Virus record (IMG/VR): IMGVR_UViG_3300045973_001100
Span: 1-52,069 of that record
Source of the DNA: a virus
DNA length: 52,069 nt
Reading direction: 5' to 3' (one strand)
Part shown: in pieces, positions 24,783-33,353 of the stretch
Layout: every line of letters starts with the position of its first letter
Numbering within the stretch: the first letter of the stretch is position 1
Program-made: the position numbers and the translations under genes
The notes under the pieces: model-generated
What the model saw: only the letters and a program-made list of their open reading frames with translations
Told to the model about the DNA's origin: nothing
The model's database searches: none

Positions 24783-25643
24783 TTAGCCAAGCAACCATCT
24801 GTTCTGTCGTAGACCAACGGATTGAGGACGATTAGCTGTCAACGCTGGTATCCACTCTTTAAATTCCGTAGCGTAGGCAGAAGCAAGACCAAGATATGTT
24901 TGAGACTTATTCAAATCCAAACTGACTCCATTTAGACTGTACCCAAATTCGTCCGCTGCCCATCGAGCTCCCTCAGCGGTCAAGCACTTAGCAGCAGCAC
25001 CAACGGCAGCAGCGTTAGCCCAATCGGGCAAGATGGTGTCCAGCGTGTAGTTGTACAGAGCCATTGGGTTGGCTACGTTAATCTGGCTGATGCTGACTTG
25101 CAACATACGAATGATTGTTTGATCGGTCCAAATGAACCCAACACGAGAGGTGAATCCCGCAACCGTCTTCCCACTGGTGGGTGGACGGAAGTGGTAATTA
25201 CGATCAGGATTTGTGTCAGATAGCAGTTCTCTCACTTGCATAATCATCTCAGCGGTTTTGAGAGAAACAGCGTTCATTCTCGCTATAAATACTGAGGGGG
25301 CTTCAAAGCTGCTTGTTGGAGAAGAGGCAGCGAAGGGAATGACTTGGAAGTCTTCGAACACCTGATCTATAGAACTGTCATAATTTCGTTGTACATACCA
25401 CACGAGCTTGTACCTTCCGTCCCAAAGGGTTGGTATGGACATGGCCACATTGTACACTCCCACAGAGGGGGAAGCAGGGATGGAGTTGGGTGTGGAAACG
25501 AGTGTTTGAATCTGAGTGAGGGGGTCGAGGGAAAAGATTGAATAGGATACGGCGAAGGGTGCGTAAGTGGATCCTCCCTCATCTCTGATGATAATATTTA
25601 AATCTCCAGATCCTAATAACTTTCCAGCAGTTAGGGTTATCAT
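24783..25643 (-). CDS. Structural protein with N-terminal Ig-like and C-terminal helical domain, 286 aa
   Basis: The start ATG 25643 lies one base after the stop of the preceding gene (TAATATG), so translation is probably coupled. Residues 1-105 form a beta-sandwich-like region (DLNIIIRDEGGSTYAPFAV, then VYNVAMSIPTLWDGRYKLVWYV). Residues of about 120-286 are helical and Ala-rich (WANAAAVGAAAKCLTAEGARWAAD), as in phage head-tail adaptor or neck proteins. No enzymatic motif is present. Confidence 0.65.
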   Translation of the reverse strand: MITLTAGKLLGSGDLNIIIRDEGGSTYAPFAVSYSIFSLDPLTQIQTLVSTPNSIPASPSVGVYNVAMSIPTLWDGRYKLVWYVQRNYDSSIDQVFEDFQVIPFAASSPTSSFEAPSVFIARMNAVSLKTAEMIMQVRELLSDTNPDRNYHFRPPTSGKTVAGFTSRVGFIWTDQTIIRMLQVSISQINVANPMALYNYTLDTILPDWANAAAVGAAAKCLTAEGARWAADEFGYSLNGVSLDLNKSQTYLGLASAYATEFKEWIPALTANRPQSVGLRQNRWLLG

Positions 25644-25644
25644 A

Positions 25645-27219
25645 TTATACCAACTTTACGGTTAGGTTAAATTTCTTTGCGTAATCTAGCAATGCCACTA
25701 AAGAGCAACTATCGTTCTTCATGCTAAACAGATAATCTAAAAAGAGGGACGATGGGCGAGAAAGGAGGCGTCCAACTTCGGTTACAGAGTAACTGTCATT
25801 GCTCAAGATGGTTTGAAGTTCTTTGTCTGAAAAATCTAGTCCTAGATGAGACACACTAGGCTCAATAGTCCAATTGTCCCCATCCTTCAGCAGATTTGCT
25901 TTCAACAATATGGATTTGAATTTTTTGGCAAATTTTTCTCGTAATGCATTGTACCAACTGTATTGCTTCCAATATGGACCTAGCCACTTTAGGGTGTCCC
26001 CATCATCTACCTCTTCATTAATGCTTACCTCAATCCATTTGACGACAGCAGGAAAGTTGAGCCAGGAATAAAATTCGTTTGTTTTCTCTATCAATTCCCT
26101 CAACCCATCGTTATCATCTGCACCTTCCACTACTTCAAGAAACTCTTTATTTGTTTTAATTTTAGGGAAAGTTTGTTTTAGAATCAGATCTCTAACTCTC
26201 CGTCTGTCATTCCAATGGCACTCTAAATTGCTGTATCCCATTATGTTAACTATTTCAATCATCCAACCAGAAAACACCTTTACATAACTCCCATCCCACC
26301 ACATGTCATACACTTCTCTGTGTGCTGTCCCCAGTCGATTTTGAAGAGCCTCTTCAAGGCGTTTTCCAGACAGCAGAGACACCATTAAAATGGCCGAACT
26401 CCTTTGAGATTGGGTGAAGGGCCCACTGTACAAAACTCCCTTTAGGATCTCACTGACATCAAAATTTTGCAGTAGAGCAGAAACAACATTATTGGGTCTA
26501 AATTTGGGGTTTGGGTTCAACTGTTTTCGAAGTCGAACTATGGCAGCGATGGGGCACTTTTGGATCAAATTGATCAATTCTGGGCTTTGAATTTGATCAA
26601 TTTCAAGCAAGTGATTGTCATCTACATCCATGAATTCTTCAGAATCCTCTTGGTATTGAGCCCAGGGTTTGCCTTCCTTGTAGAAAATCCACAAGGGGCC
26701 ACGGCTCAAATATTCTTGAGCGGTGGTGAGTTGGGTGGTGCACCAAGAAGTGCCAGATCCCAGGACGGTGGCCTGATAAGCATCGGTCACTTTGAACAAC
26801 TTCCATGGACCACTTTTCCAAACCAGTTGAGCCCCAGGAGCACCCTCTTCTCGTACATCTTTCACGATTTGCTTTTCAGATTTGGTTTCTTCAAGAAGAT
26901 TCTTTTCGATAAACAATTCATATAGTTCAGCTGGAATCCATCTGTTAATGTCTGGACTGTGCTCCTCTTTGAACTTGGGGCTGTTCTTAGCCTTATTAAA
27001 TGCGGCGAGACTTTCTTTTAATTTTGTTGTGTCTTCAGGCAATGCCAGTCGTTTGGCTTTGGCTTGACGAAGGATCCATTCGACATACAAATTCTCTGTT
27101 GGATCGGCGGCGATGGCCTGTTCGATCAGCTCAGGAGCGACTCCATATCGCTCCTCTAAGAATTTTATCTTTTGATCCGTTGGTCTAGCGAGGATCAAAA
27201 GAGGGTTTGTCAGGGGCAT
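25645..27219 (-). CDS. Large hypothetical protein with a GTSWCTT motif, 524 aa
   Basis: The true start is ATG 27219 (MPLTNPLLIL), with GAGGT 5 nt upstream; a longer frame would run into the helicase promoter and gene. The N-terminal part (1-100) is helical. Residues of about 160-230 hold GSGTSWCTTQLTTAQEYLSRG, then GPLWIFYKEGKPWAQYQ and MDVDDNHLLEID. This signature is found in uncharacterised phage proteins. The remainder is helical, with acidic patches. It may be a virion-associated or injected protein; no catalytic site is proved. It is the first gene of the minus-strand late operon. Confidence 0.65.
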   Translation of the reverse strand: MPLTNPLLILARPTDQKIKFLEERYGVAPELIEQAIAADPTENLYVEWILRQAKAKRLALPEDTTKLKESLAAFNKAKNSPKFKEEHSPDINRWIPAELYELFIEKNLLEETKSEKQIVKDVREEGAPGAQLVWKSGPWKLFKVTDAYQATVLGSGTSWCTTQLTTAQEYLSRGPLWIFYKEGKPWAQYQEDSEEFMDVDDNHLLEIDQIQSPELINLIQKCPIAAIVRLRKQLNPNPKFRPNNVVSALLQNFDVSEILKGVLYSGPFTQSQRSSAILMVSLLSGKRLEEALQNRLGTAHREVYDMWWDGSYVKVFSGWMIEIVNIMGYSNLECHWNDRRRVRDLILKQTFPKIKTNKEFLEVVEGADDNDGLRELIEKTNEFYSWLNFPAVVKWIEVSINEEVDDGDTLKWLGPYWKQYSWYNALREKFAKKFKSILLKANLLKDGDNWTIEPSVSHLGLDFSDKELQTILSNDSYSVTEVGRLLSRPSSLFLDYLFSMKNDSCSLVALLDYAKKFNLTVKLV

Positions 27220-27231
27220 AGCGGACCTCAT
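27212..27231 (-). repeat. Repeated ribosome binding site and start region
   Basis: The minus-strand sequence around ATG 27219 (TGAGGTCCGCTATGCCC) is identical around ATG 22086. It covers the GAGGT ribosome binding site and the start codon and encodes MRSAMP if read from the earlier ATG. Two perfect copies 5 kb apart suggest a duplicated translation start or a remnant of gene duplication. Confidence 0.7.
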
Positions 27232-27278
27232 CAAAAAGAGAGTTGGAAATTGGTTTTTCGTCGCAGTAATACAACTGT

Positions 27279-29201
27279 ATGAAGATAGATCAGTTGAACG
27301 AGGAACAACTCCTCGCCGTAAAACATAAGATGGACCATCCCGCTGCCGTGATCGCTGGTGCCGGGTCTGGAAAGACACGTGTGCTCACCTTTCGCATGCA
27401 CCACCTTATTCATAATGAACATATTCCAGGCAAGAAGATCACAGCGATCACTTTTACAAATCGAGCTGCAGGAGAAATTCAAGAACGACTCCAATTAGCC
27501 GAGGAGGAGCACCTTCCTCGTATTGGAACCATCCATGGACTGGCTCTTTCAGCGATTAGAAGAGCTCCCAAGGGATTTGGATTGCTCGATCGTGTCTCCC
27601 CTTTGGACGAATACGATCAAAAGTGTTTGCTGAGTGACATTGTAGAAAAGAAGGGTCTGATCGAAACGGTTAAGCCGTGGCTCGTTCAAGACAAGCTGGA
27701 ATACCATCGAGCCAGGGGGGTTGGGTTTGCCATCGACTACACCGCCGACGTACACGCTCAGGCCCAGCAAGCCCATGCTGGGTATCATGCCCTGTCTTCC
27801 GAAGAGCTAGACGTGTGGGCCCAGTTTGAAATTGAGAAGCGCAACCAGTCGGTTGTGGACTTTGATGATATGCTCCATCTGGTAGTTCGTCGAGGCAAAA
27901 CGGATGACAAGTGGTTGACCTCCCTCCAAAAACAGTTTCAATACGTCTTGATGGATGAGGGCCAGGATACAAATGTCATCCAATGGGCCTTCGTCAACAT
28001 GCTACTGCCACAGGGGAACAATAACATATTCGTCGTGGGAGATATTTCCCAAAGCATCTACGGATTTTCTGGAGCGGCTCCTGAGATCCTTCTCAACTAT
28101 ACGAAAGAGTGGAGAGGGTTGGAGCCAACTCTGTACAAACTTGAGCAGAACTACCGATCGGTGCCCGAAGTGGTCAAGATGGCTAATAAGATCCAAAAGT
28201 TCATGACCGACACCGTACCCCTACGGATGGATTCGGCTAGGGGTAAGATGGGGCACAAGGGCAACATCCTTCTGCGGCGCAGTGGAACTACACGAGAACT
28301 GGCTGCTTCAATTGCAGATGACATTTGGTGCAACAATCAAGAGAAGACTTGTTTGTATAGAGAGACGGCCATCCTGGTTCGAGCAGGGTCTCAGGTGCGA
28401 GACCTTGAAACCTCATTGGTAAAGAACCGCATACCATATATTGTTAGAGGAGCGATGTCTCTACTTCAGACAGAAGAAGTGCGGGATGTCCTGTCCTATC
28501 TTCGTATCGCATCCAACCCCAACGACTTCATGGCTCTGTGCCGTTCGGTCTGTCTTCCCAAGCGAGGCATCGGAGACAAGGCATTGGATAAGATCAAAGT
28601 GATAGCGGATGAAAAATTCGAAGGGGATCTAGTCCAAGCTGCCATTTCATATAACCACATGAAACTCCCTGGGTACATTGACATAGTTCAAAATGTGGTC
28701 AAACGGAAAGAAAATCCTCTCGATGCTATCGAATACATTCTGAGAGCGACTAAGTATCTGGAATTTGTCAAAGACAAATACAAGAAGCATCCGAAGAAGG
28801 TGCAGCTCAAAACAGAGAACCTAGATCGTCTCAAGGAGGTCATTCTCAATCTGATGTCCGAACGGGAATTGACCGTTGACGACGTAGTGTTTCAGTTGAC
28901 CATGGCTGACCAGAAGGACGCTCCCTCCGCTTCGGGCAAGGTGATCGTTAGCACAATCCATTCGGCCAAAGGATTGGAGTGGAAACACGTGTACGTGGTT
29001 GGTCTCTACGAAGGGTCCCTTCCTCACAAGTGGTCAAAGAGTGACAATGAAATTGAAGAGGAGCGGCGCGTATTTTATGTGAGTTGCACTAGAGCCAAGG
29101 ATTTGTTAGTTCTGGGAGTCCCTGGAATGTTGGAACTACCAGGACGAGGAAGCCAATTTGTTGCACCGAGTCGTTTCCTTACTGAATTGGGGATTTGCTG
29201 A
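27279..29201 (+). CDS. SF1 UvrD/PcrA-like DNA helicase, 640 aa
   Basis: An ATP-dependent 3'-5' helicase that would act in replication, recombination or repair. Visible motifs: Q motif (QLNEEQLLAV, residues 5-14), Walker A AGAGSGKT (26-33), Ia (TFTNRAAGEI, about 58-67), motif II MDEGQDTN (about 225-232; DEGQD instead of the usual DEYQD/DEFQD), motif III (VVGDISQSIYGFSGA), motif IV (QNYRS), V (STIHSAKGLEW, about 557-567) and VI (EERRVFYVSCTRAKD). The length is near the family norm. It starts a plus-strand operon, divergent from the late genes across a 59-nt gap, and overlaps the next gene by one base. Confidence 0.92.
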   Translation: MKIDQLNEEQLLAVKHKMDHPAAVIAGAGSGKTRVLTFRMHHLIHNEHIPGKKITAITFTNRAAGEIQERLQLAEEEHLPRIGTIHGLALSAIRRAPKGFGLLDRVSPLDEYDQKCLLSDIVEKKGLIETVKPWLVQDKLEYHRARGVGFAIDYTADVHAQAQQAHAGYHALSSEELDVWAQFEIEKRNQSVVDFDDMLHLVVRRGKTDDKWLTSLQKQFQYVLMDEGQDTNVIQWAFVNMLLPQGNNNIFVVGDISQSIYGFSGAAPEILLNYTKEWRGLEPTLYKLEQNYRSVPEVVKMANKIQKFMTDTVPLRMDSARGKMGHKGNILLRRSGTTRELAASIADDIWCNNQEKTCLYRETAILVRAGSQVRDLETSLVKNRIPYIVRGAMSLLQTEEVRDVLSYLRIASNPNDFMALCRSVCLPKRGIGDKALDKIKVIADEKFEGDLVQAAISYNHMKLPGYIDIVQNVVKRKENPLDAIEYILRATKYLEFVKDKYKKHPKKVQLKTENLDRLKEVILNLMSERELTVDDVVFQLTMADQKDAPSASGKVIVSTIHSAKGLEWKHVYVVGLYEGSLPHKWSKSDNEIEEERRVFYVSCTRAKDLLVLGVPGMLELPGRGSQFVAPSRFLTELGIC

Positions 29202-29449
29202 TGATCCGCCGCAGTACCACCGTCACAGATATTCCACAGCAACCACGGGATGAAGAGTACTGGCGGACCAAGTACGAAGGAGAAAAGATTTCTCAATCGA
29301 CAGTTGACCAAATCTGTTACGATGTTCAAATGCTCGACGCCCAAGACAGGTATGAAGGAGTGGTGAATGCCGAACGGGACCACTTTCGCTGGATCTTGAG
29401 ACAAATGTTGGCACAATGTTACAAGGGGCTCAACATGGTGGTGAAATGA
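29201..29449 (+). CDS. Hypothetical protein after the helicase, 82 aa
   Basis: ATG 29201 overlaps the helicase stop (TGATG). The protein is charged and probably helical (DEEYWRTKYEGEKISQSTVDQICYDVQ). Tryptophan and Tyr residues suggest a folded small domain. No family is recognised. It overlaps the next gene by 4 nt (ATGA), so the three genes are co-translated. Confidence 0.65.
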   Translation: MIRRSTTVTDIPQQPRDEEYWRTKYEGEKISQSTVDQICYDVQMLDAQDRYEGVVNAERDHFRWILRQMLAQCYKGLNMVVK

Positions 29450-29646
29450 TCAACATTCAAACGCTTCCATCTGAAGAGCGTGCATTCATGACGGACCTCA
29501 TGACCAGAGCACTGAAGCAACCAACCAGCTTAAAATATGAAGAGGCGGAACTCCTCAGAGAATGGTTCAGTGAGGATGTTGACGAGGATGGAATTCTAGA
29601 ATTCATTTTAGCAGATTGTTTATTTTCTGTTCAGATCATCCAGTAA
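29446..29646 (+). CDS. Hypothetical small acidic protein, 66 aa
   Basis: ATG 29446 overlaps the preceding stop (ATGA). I chose it over the in-frame start at 29416 because of this coupling. The 66-residue product is acidic and helical (SLKYEEAELLREWFSEDVDEDG). It lies between the 82-residue gene and the DUF1599-like gene. The function is unknown. Confidence 0.6.
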   Translation: MINIQTLPSEERAFMTDLMTRALKQPTSLKYEEAELLREWFSEDVDEDGILEFILADCLFSVQIIQ

Positions 29647-29670
29647 GAAACAGTCAGGGAGCACATACAG

Positions 29671-30408
29671 ATGAATCAATTTTTCTCTTCATGCCGAGAG
29701 GCATTTTTTCTAAAAAATCCCGATTGGACCACCATTCTCAAAACCAAGATACTGCCATCCATTGCTGAGAGCCAATTGTCGAGCATCAGATTAGCCCCAG
29801 TCTTCACAGATAGCCAAGCACTAACCTTTTTTGGAAGGGGATTCATCTCGGGGGTAATCAAAGAAAACATGGCAACCATCAGATTGGATGTGGATGAAGA
29901 GGGAAACACTCTACTCCTTCAAAGGGCATATGCCGAGTGGATGCTCAATTACGCTGAGATTGAAAAGCGAATGAGTTATTTTGAACAAGACTATTCTGAC
30001 CCTCTCGAAATGGAATTGAGGGTTCTCGAAGAGGTAGAGGCTCGACTGGGTGATATGGTTTTTGTCTCAGCCCAAATGTGGAAGCTGTTGGAAGATGAGA
30101 ACTTCCTGTGTGGCTGGAGTGAAACCATGAGTGCTATTGGGGAAATTCTTGAAGTGCTTGTAAAGAAGGACGCCCAATATGGCCAAGCAAATCGACGCCA
30201 TGGTCTCAAGGGCATCATGCCACGACTGTGTGATAAAATTGCTAGATTTACCAATTTGGCATCGGGAAATGGAGAGGGGCACTTTGAGCCTCTCGAGGAC
30301 TCCGCCAAGGATCTGTGTGGATACAGTGCCATCTCATTGGGATACATTCTGGAGATGAAGGAAAGAGCCATCAATGCAAGATGTAACGCTCTCAGCTGGC
30401 CTTCCTAA
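29671..30408 (+). CDS. DUF1599-like protein (nucleotide modification associated), 245 aa
   Basis: The C-terminal half (about 155-235) has the DUF1599/Nmad1-like pattern: KKDAQYGQANRRHGLKGI, MPRLCDKIARFTNL, then EPLEDSAKDLCGYSAI. This all-helical MazG-like fold is found in phages near DNA-base-modification genes and probably handles nucleotides. The N-terminal part (1-150) is not recognised. GGGAG stands about 11 nt before ATG 29671. The link with the helicase suggests a DNA metabolism role. The last 17 nt overlap the convergent gene. Confidence 0.6.
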   Translation: MNQFFSSCREAFFLKNPDWTTILKTKILPSIAESQLSSIRLAPVFTDSQALTFFGRGFISGVIKENMATIRLDVDEEGNTLLLQRAYAEWMLNYAEIEKRMSYFEQDYSDPLEMELRVLEEVEARLGDMVFVSAQMWKLLEDENFLCGWSETMSAIGEILEVLVKKDAQYGQANRRHGLKGIMPRLCDKIARFTNLASGNGEGHFEPLEDSAKDLCGYSAISLGYILEMKERAINARCNALSWPS

Positions 30409-30790
30409 GTTTCTTTTTCAATTTGGCTCGTTTGGACATCGTTGCGGGTAGATTGTCAACCGATCTACCCACATTTACCTTTGATCCTAAAGAGTCTTCC
30501 AAAGCCTCATATGGATTAGGGCTGATATAGATAACATCCATATCCATGTCCTCACTCTTCATTCCTCGAATATTCAACTTACCCTTGACCAGCTCTTCAA
30601 CTACCGCTCGAAGATTCTGACACAGAGGCTTCTTACGATCGTATCCATCCCATGGGGAAAGAGTCTTTAGTCTAGAAGCCACTTCAGTAACCACGTAGGC
30701 TGTGGGGGGAAGTTCACCATCTCTTTTTTTAATCGACTCGATTTCATTTTTCACCAGACATTTGATGTCGCTGTAGTTCTTTATTGACAT
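30392..30790 (-). CDS. Hypothetical basic protein, 132 aa
   Basis: The gene is convergent with the DUF1599-like gene and overlaps it by 17 nt. The protein is mixed charged (NEIESIKKRDGELPPTAYV, then PWDGYDRKKPL) with a basic Lys/Arg-rich C-terminus (MSKRAKLKKKLRKAS). No family is recognised. It may bind nucleic acid through its tail. Its 5' side is the 147-nt gap before the SprT-like gene. Confidence 0.6.
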   Translation of the reverse strand: MSIKNYSDIKCLVKNEIESIKKRDGELPPTAYVVTEVASRLKTLSPWDGYDRKKPLCQNLRAVVEELVKGKLNIRGMKSEDMDMDVIYISPNPYEALEDSLGSKVNVGRSVDNLPATMSKRAKLKKKLRKAS

Positions 30791-30879
30791 AAGGCTTCGC
30801 CTCTCCTCTGTGGGAAATGCCCAACGGATTCTTGGACCTTTTCATCTAAGCTGTGAGCACGGTTCAATCAGCATGGATG

Positions 30880-30919
30880 GTAAATAAATTATTGATGGAG
30901 CCACGGTCATGGCCGCTCC
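30880..30919 (-). terminator. Possible terminator after the SprT-like gene
   Basis: The hairpin GGAGC...GCTCC (30897-30901 with 30915-30919), with an inner GGT/GCC pairing, is followed on the minus strand by an A/T-rich run with TTTATTT. It lies 18 nt after the stop of the minus-strand gene at 30938. The stem is imperfect. Confidence 0.4.
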
Positions 30920-30937
30920 TGTGTTCACAATAGAGTC

Positions 30938-32104
30938 TCAGATTTGATTTCTGATATCAACTTTGCGAGAAAAAAGTGAGAACAAACTGACCTCTTCTCC
31001 ACTAGGATAGACTCGCTTAAAAACAAAATAGAATTTTGTGTCCCTATATTGATTTGAACAAGCTGGACTATTCGTCCCCTCATATTCAACCAACACAGGA
31101 ATGCGCTGAGGATTTGAATTGTCCAACAAGGTCAACTTAACAACCTTATTCTTAGTCCTAGAAAGCACCGAACTCAAATATGAAACCATCTCAGGCTTAA
31201 ACACTTCGAATGAAGACTTTATGTTATCCGATATGGTGCGGCGTGATAGATCATATCCTTCATTTTTTAGAGTGTGCAACGTGTACGAAATGGGATTAGA
31301 GAGTTGTTTGGATTGGGCATAGGAGTAAAGTTCTTCCGCTCTATCCTGAGTAGAGGGAACCTTGAAACTATTTAAGGTCTGGGGGAAGTGGGAGGCATAC
31401 TTGGCCTGTTCTAGTAAGGAGGCCACGTCATGTACGTCCTCTCTGATGACCGTCTCATCAAAGATACGATTTAGATCTGCAACAAATTCAGGTTCATTCT
31501 CCAGATAGGGACTAACCAGTCGGGGAAATCTGCCATTTAAATCAATAAGTCTGCGTTGTTGGGTTTTTATAACAGTGAAGGGGACGCCATGCATTCTGTT
31601 ATGGTTGATATATTGCCTCAACTTTAATTTCAGTCTGTCCGTAACTCTAGCGAACCAACCGAAACAAATTCTTCCTTCCAATCGAACCATGTACACATAG
31701 AACTCTTTGCCACTGTCCGTTGATCTAGTGTAGGAACTGTCTGTCTTTTCAGTTACAAAATCGGAACCAGTGTGGCCATTTATGACGCTCGCCGCACGCA
31801 TCCACACGGAACCATGACCTTCGGAATCCCTTTCGCTAACATCTCCTTGGAAGGCACTTCTGAAGGCCCAATGGTGGCAAATCTCATGAGCTATAACTCT
31901 CTTGGCGGACTCCTCATCAATTAGGAGTCGTTTTTGAATTTGAATGACTGAATTACCACTAGAATATTTGAACTCACAGTGCCCATCCCAACTGACAGAT
32001 AATTTGTTAACAATGATGATTTGAGGGGAGGGCATAAGATTGCCCTTTGGGAGCATGCTCAAGTACTGCTTGGCCCACTGAGAAAGCTGTGATTTTGCTA
32101 TCAT
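30938..32104 (-). CDS. SprT-like zinc metalloprotease, 388 aa
   Basis: Residues 72-78 contain the HExxH zinc motif (AHEICHHW; H73, E74, H77), and a third zinc ligand His lies in SEGHGSVW (H97). This is the SprT/SprTN type. Residues 110-200 form a beta-rich region (KEFYVYMVRLEGRICFGWFARV), and the C-terminal 130 residues are helical, then beta-rich. SprT domains cut DNA-protein crosslinks or damaged proteins; here a viral role in DNA or host-protein processing is possible. No ribosome binding site is obvious before ATG 32104, so the start is uncertain. Confidence 0.75.
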   Translation of the reverse strand: MIAKSQLSQWAKQYLSMLPKGNLMPSPQIIIVNKLSVSWDGHCEFKYSSGNSVIQIQKRLLIDEESAKRVIAHEICHHWAFRSAFQGDVSERDSEGHGSVWMRAASVINGHTGSDFVTEKTDSSYTRSTDSGKEFYVYMVRLEGRICFGWFARVTDRLKLKLRQYINHNRMHGVPFTVIKTQQRRLIDLNGRFPRLVSPYLENEPEFVADLNRIFDETVIREDVHDVASLLEQAKYASHFPQTLNSFKVPSTQDRAEELYSYAQSKQLSNPISYTLHTLKNEGYDLSRRTISDNIKSSFEVFKPEMVSYLSSVLSRTKNKVVKLTLLDNSNPQRIPVLVEYEGTNSPACSNQYRDTKFYFVFKRVYPSGEEVSLFSLFSRKVDIRNQI

Positions 32105-32162
32105 GAAGAACCCACCACTAAGAGAGTCAAAAATCTAGTAATTCTTTAAAAGGATGACGCGC

Positions 32163-33353
32163 ATGGACTCGAACCACACTTATGTAATGATAACCCGGAG
32201 TGGAGGAGCGGGAGACATTCTGATGATTGAACCCGTTCTAGAGGCTCTCTACTATGAATACGCTCCTGCAAGAATTATTTTGCGAACCGAATGTGACTGG
32301 GTGCTCCAAGATCATCCTATGGTTTGGAAGACCCTCAGGGACAATTATCACGGCACCACCTATGGAAAATTACCGACTGGTCTGATCCAAACAGATTTAA
32401 ATGGTTTGTTTGATGAACCTGTCACAATGTACCACTTTGATATGCACGAAGTTATAGAACAACTGTCGGGCCTCCATGGTGTAGAAACGTGGGCGGCGGT
32501 CGCCAATACTCGATTATTGAGGAGAACTCCTTCGTTTGGACACTACAATTTTAAGTCAAATGGTAAGACGGTTGTCCAATTACGAAAACGAGAGGATGGA
32601 AGAGACCTACAGAGAGAAGACTTGCCTATGGATCTACTAGGAGATGCGGTGTTTGTAGAGCCGGGGTCACTAAACCCGAAAGAACTCGTAGACTTGATTG
32701 GGGGAAGTGAACTCTTCATTGGTTCTGATAGCGTTGGCCTTCACATTGCTCACGCTGCAGGAGTGAGAAAGATCGTTGGCCTCTACTCCAATATGTATCC
32801 CCACACACTGAGAGCATATCGTGGAATTTTGGTGGCACGAAACAGGACAGAGCTCACAGAAAAAATTAAGATCGCCTTGGGAGAGGCAAAATACCCCGCA
32901 TACCTTAATGAAGGAAATGCAGCCGAAATGATTAAGAACATGGCTCTATCATATTGTAGAGGTCATGGATTAGATGTTGGATCAAGCCGATGGGAGCTAC
33001 CAGGAAGTATCCCCATTCCCTCAGAAGACTTTAGAGACAACTTTAATCAGGGGCCATTTGATTATATTTTTTCTTCCCACTGCCTGGAGCACATTGCTGC
33101 CTGGCAAGAGGAGTTAAAGTTGTGGGAATCCCATCTGAAGCCGGGTGGTATCTGCCTGATGTATCTACCTCATCCACGAATGGAAATGTGGTCACCAAAT
33201 GGACCCTGGGTTGGAGGAGAGCACAAGTGGGCTCCCTCTCCTGTGACACTTTCAAAATGGATCAATCAAAACACGAGTTTACGAGTTGAAGAGTATAGCT
33301 GTTATCCAGATGCCTACTGGAGTTTCTATATTCTTGCAAGGAGGAGCGCATGA
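32163..33353 (+). CDS. GT9 glycosyltransferase-like and methyltransferase fusion, 396 aa
   Basis: The start ATG 32163 has AAGG about 9 nt upstream; ATG 32154 would lie on top of that site. Residues 10-240 match heptosyltransferase-like GT9: RSGGAGDILMIEPVLEAL (12-29) and ELFIGSDSVGLHIAHAAG (about 183-200). Residues of about 265-396 are a class I SAM methyltransferase: HGLDVGSSRW (motif I), FDYIFSSHCLEHI, then LKPGGICLMYLP. The fusion would add and methylate sugars. It starts a four-gene operon with overlapping ends and lies divergent to the SprT-like gene. Confidence 0.8.
   Translation: MDSNHTYVMITRSGGAGDILMIEPVLEALYYEYAPARIILRTECDWVLQDHPMVWKTLRDNYHGTTYGKLPTGLIQTDLNGLFDEPVTMYHFDMHEVIEQLSGLHGVETWAAVANTRLLRRTPSFGHYNFKSNGKTVVQLRKREDGRDLQREDLPMDLLGDAVFVEPGSLNPKELVDLIGGSELFIGSDSVGLHIAHAAGVRKIVGLYSNMYPHTLRAYRGILVARNRTELTEKIKIALGEAKYPAYLNEGNAAEMIKNMALSYCRGHGLDVGSSRWELPGSIPIPSEDFRDNFNQGPFDYIFSSHCLEHIAAWQEELKLWESHLKPGGICLMYLPHPRMEMWSPNGPWVGGEHKWAPSPVTLSKWINQNTSLRVEEYSCYPDAYWSFYILARRSA

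Noticed and set aside
25280-25295. TATAAATA late-promoter-like match on the plus strand
   Set aside because: It lies inside a minus-strand gene with no plus-strand gene after it; likely chance.
27231-27378. Longer N-terminus for the 524-aa gene, up to 27378
   Set aside because: It would overlap the helicase start; the GAGGT ribosome binding site and repeated start block support ATG 27219.
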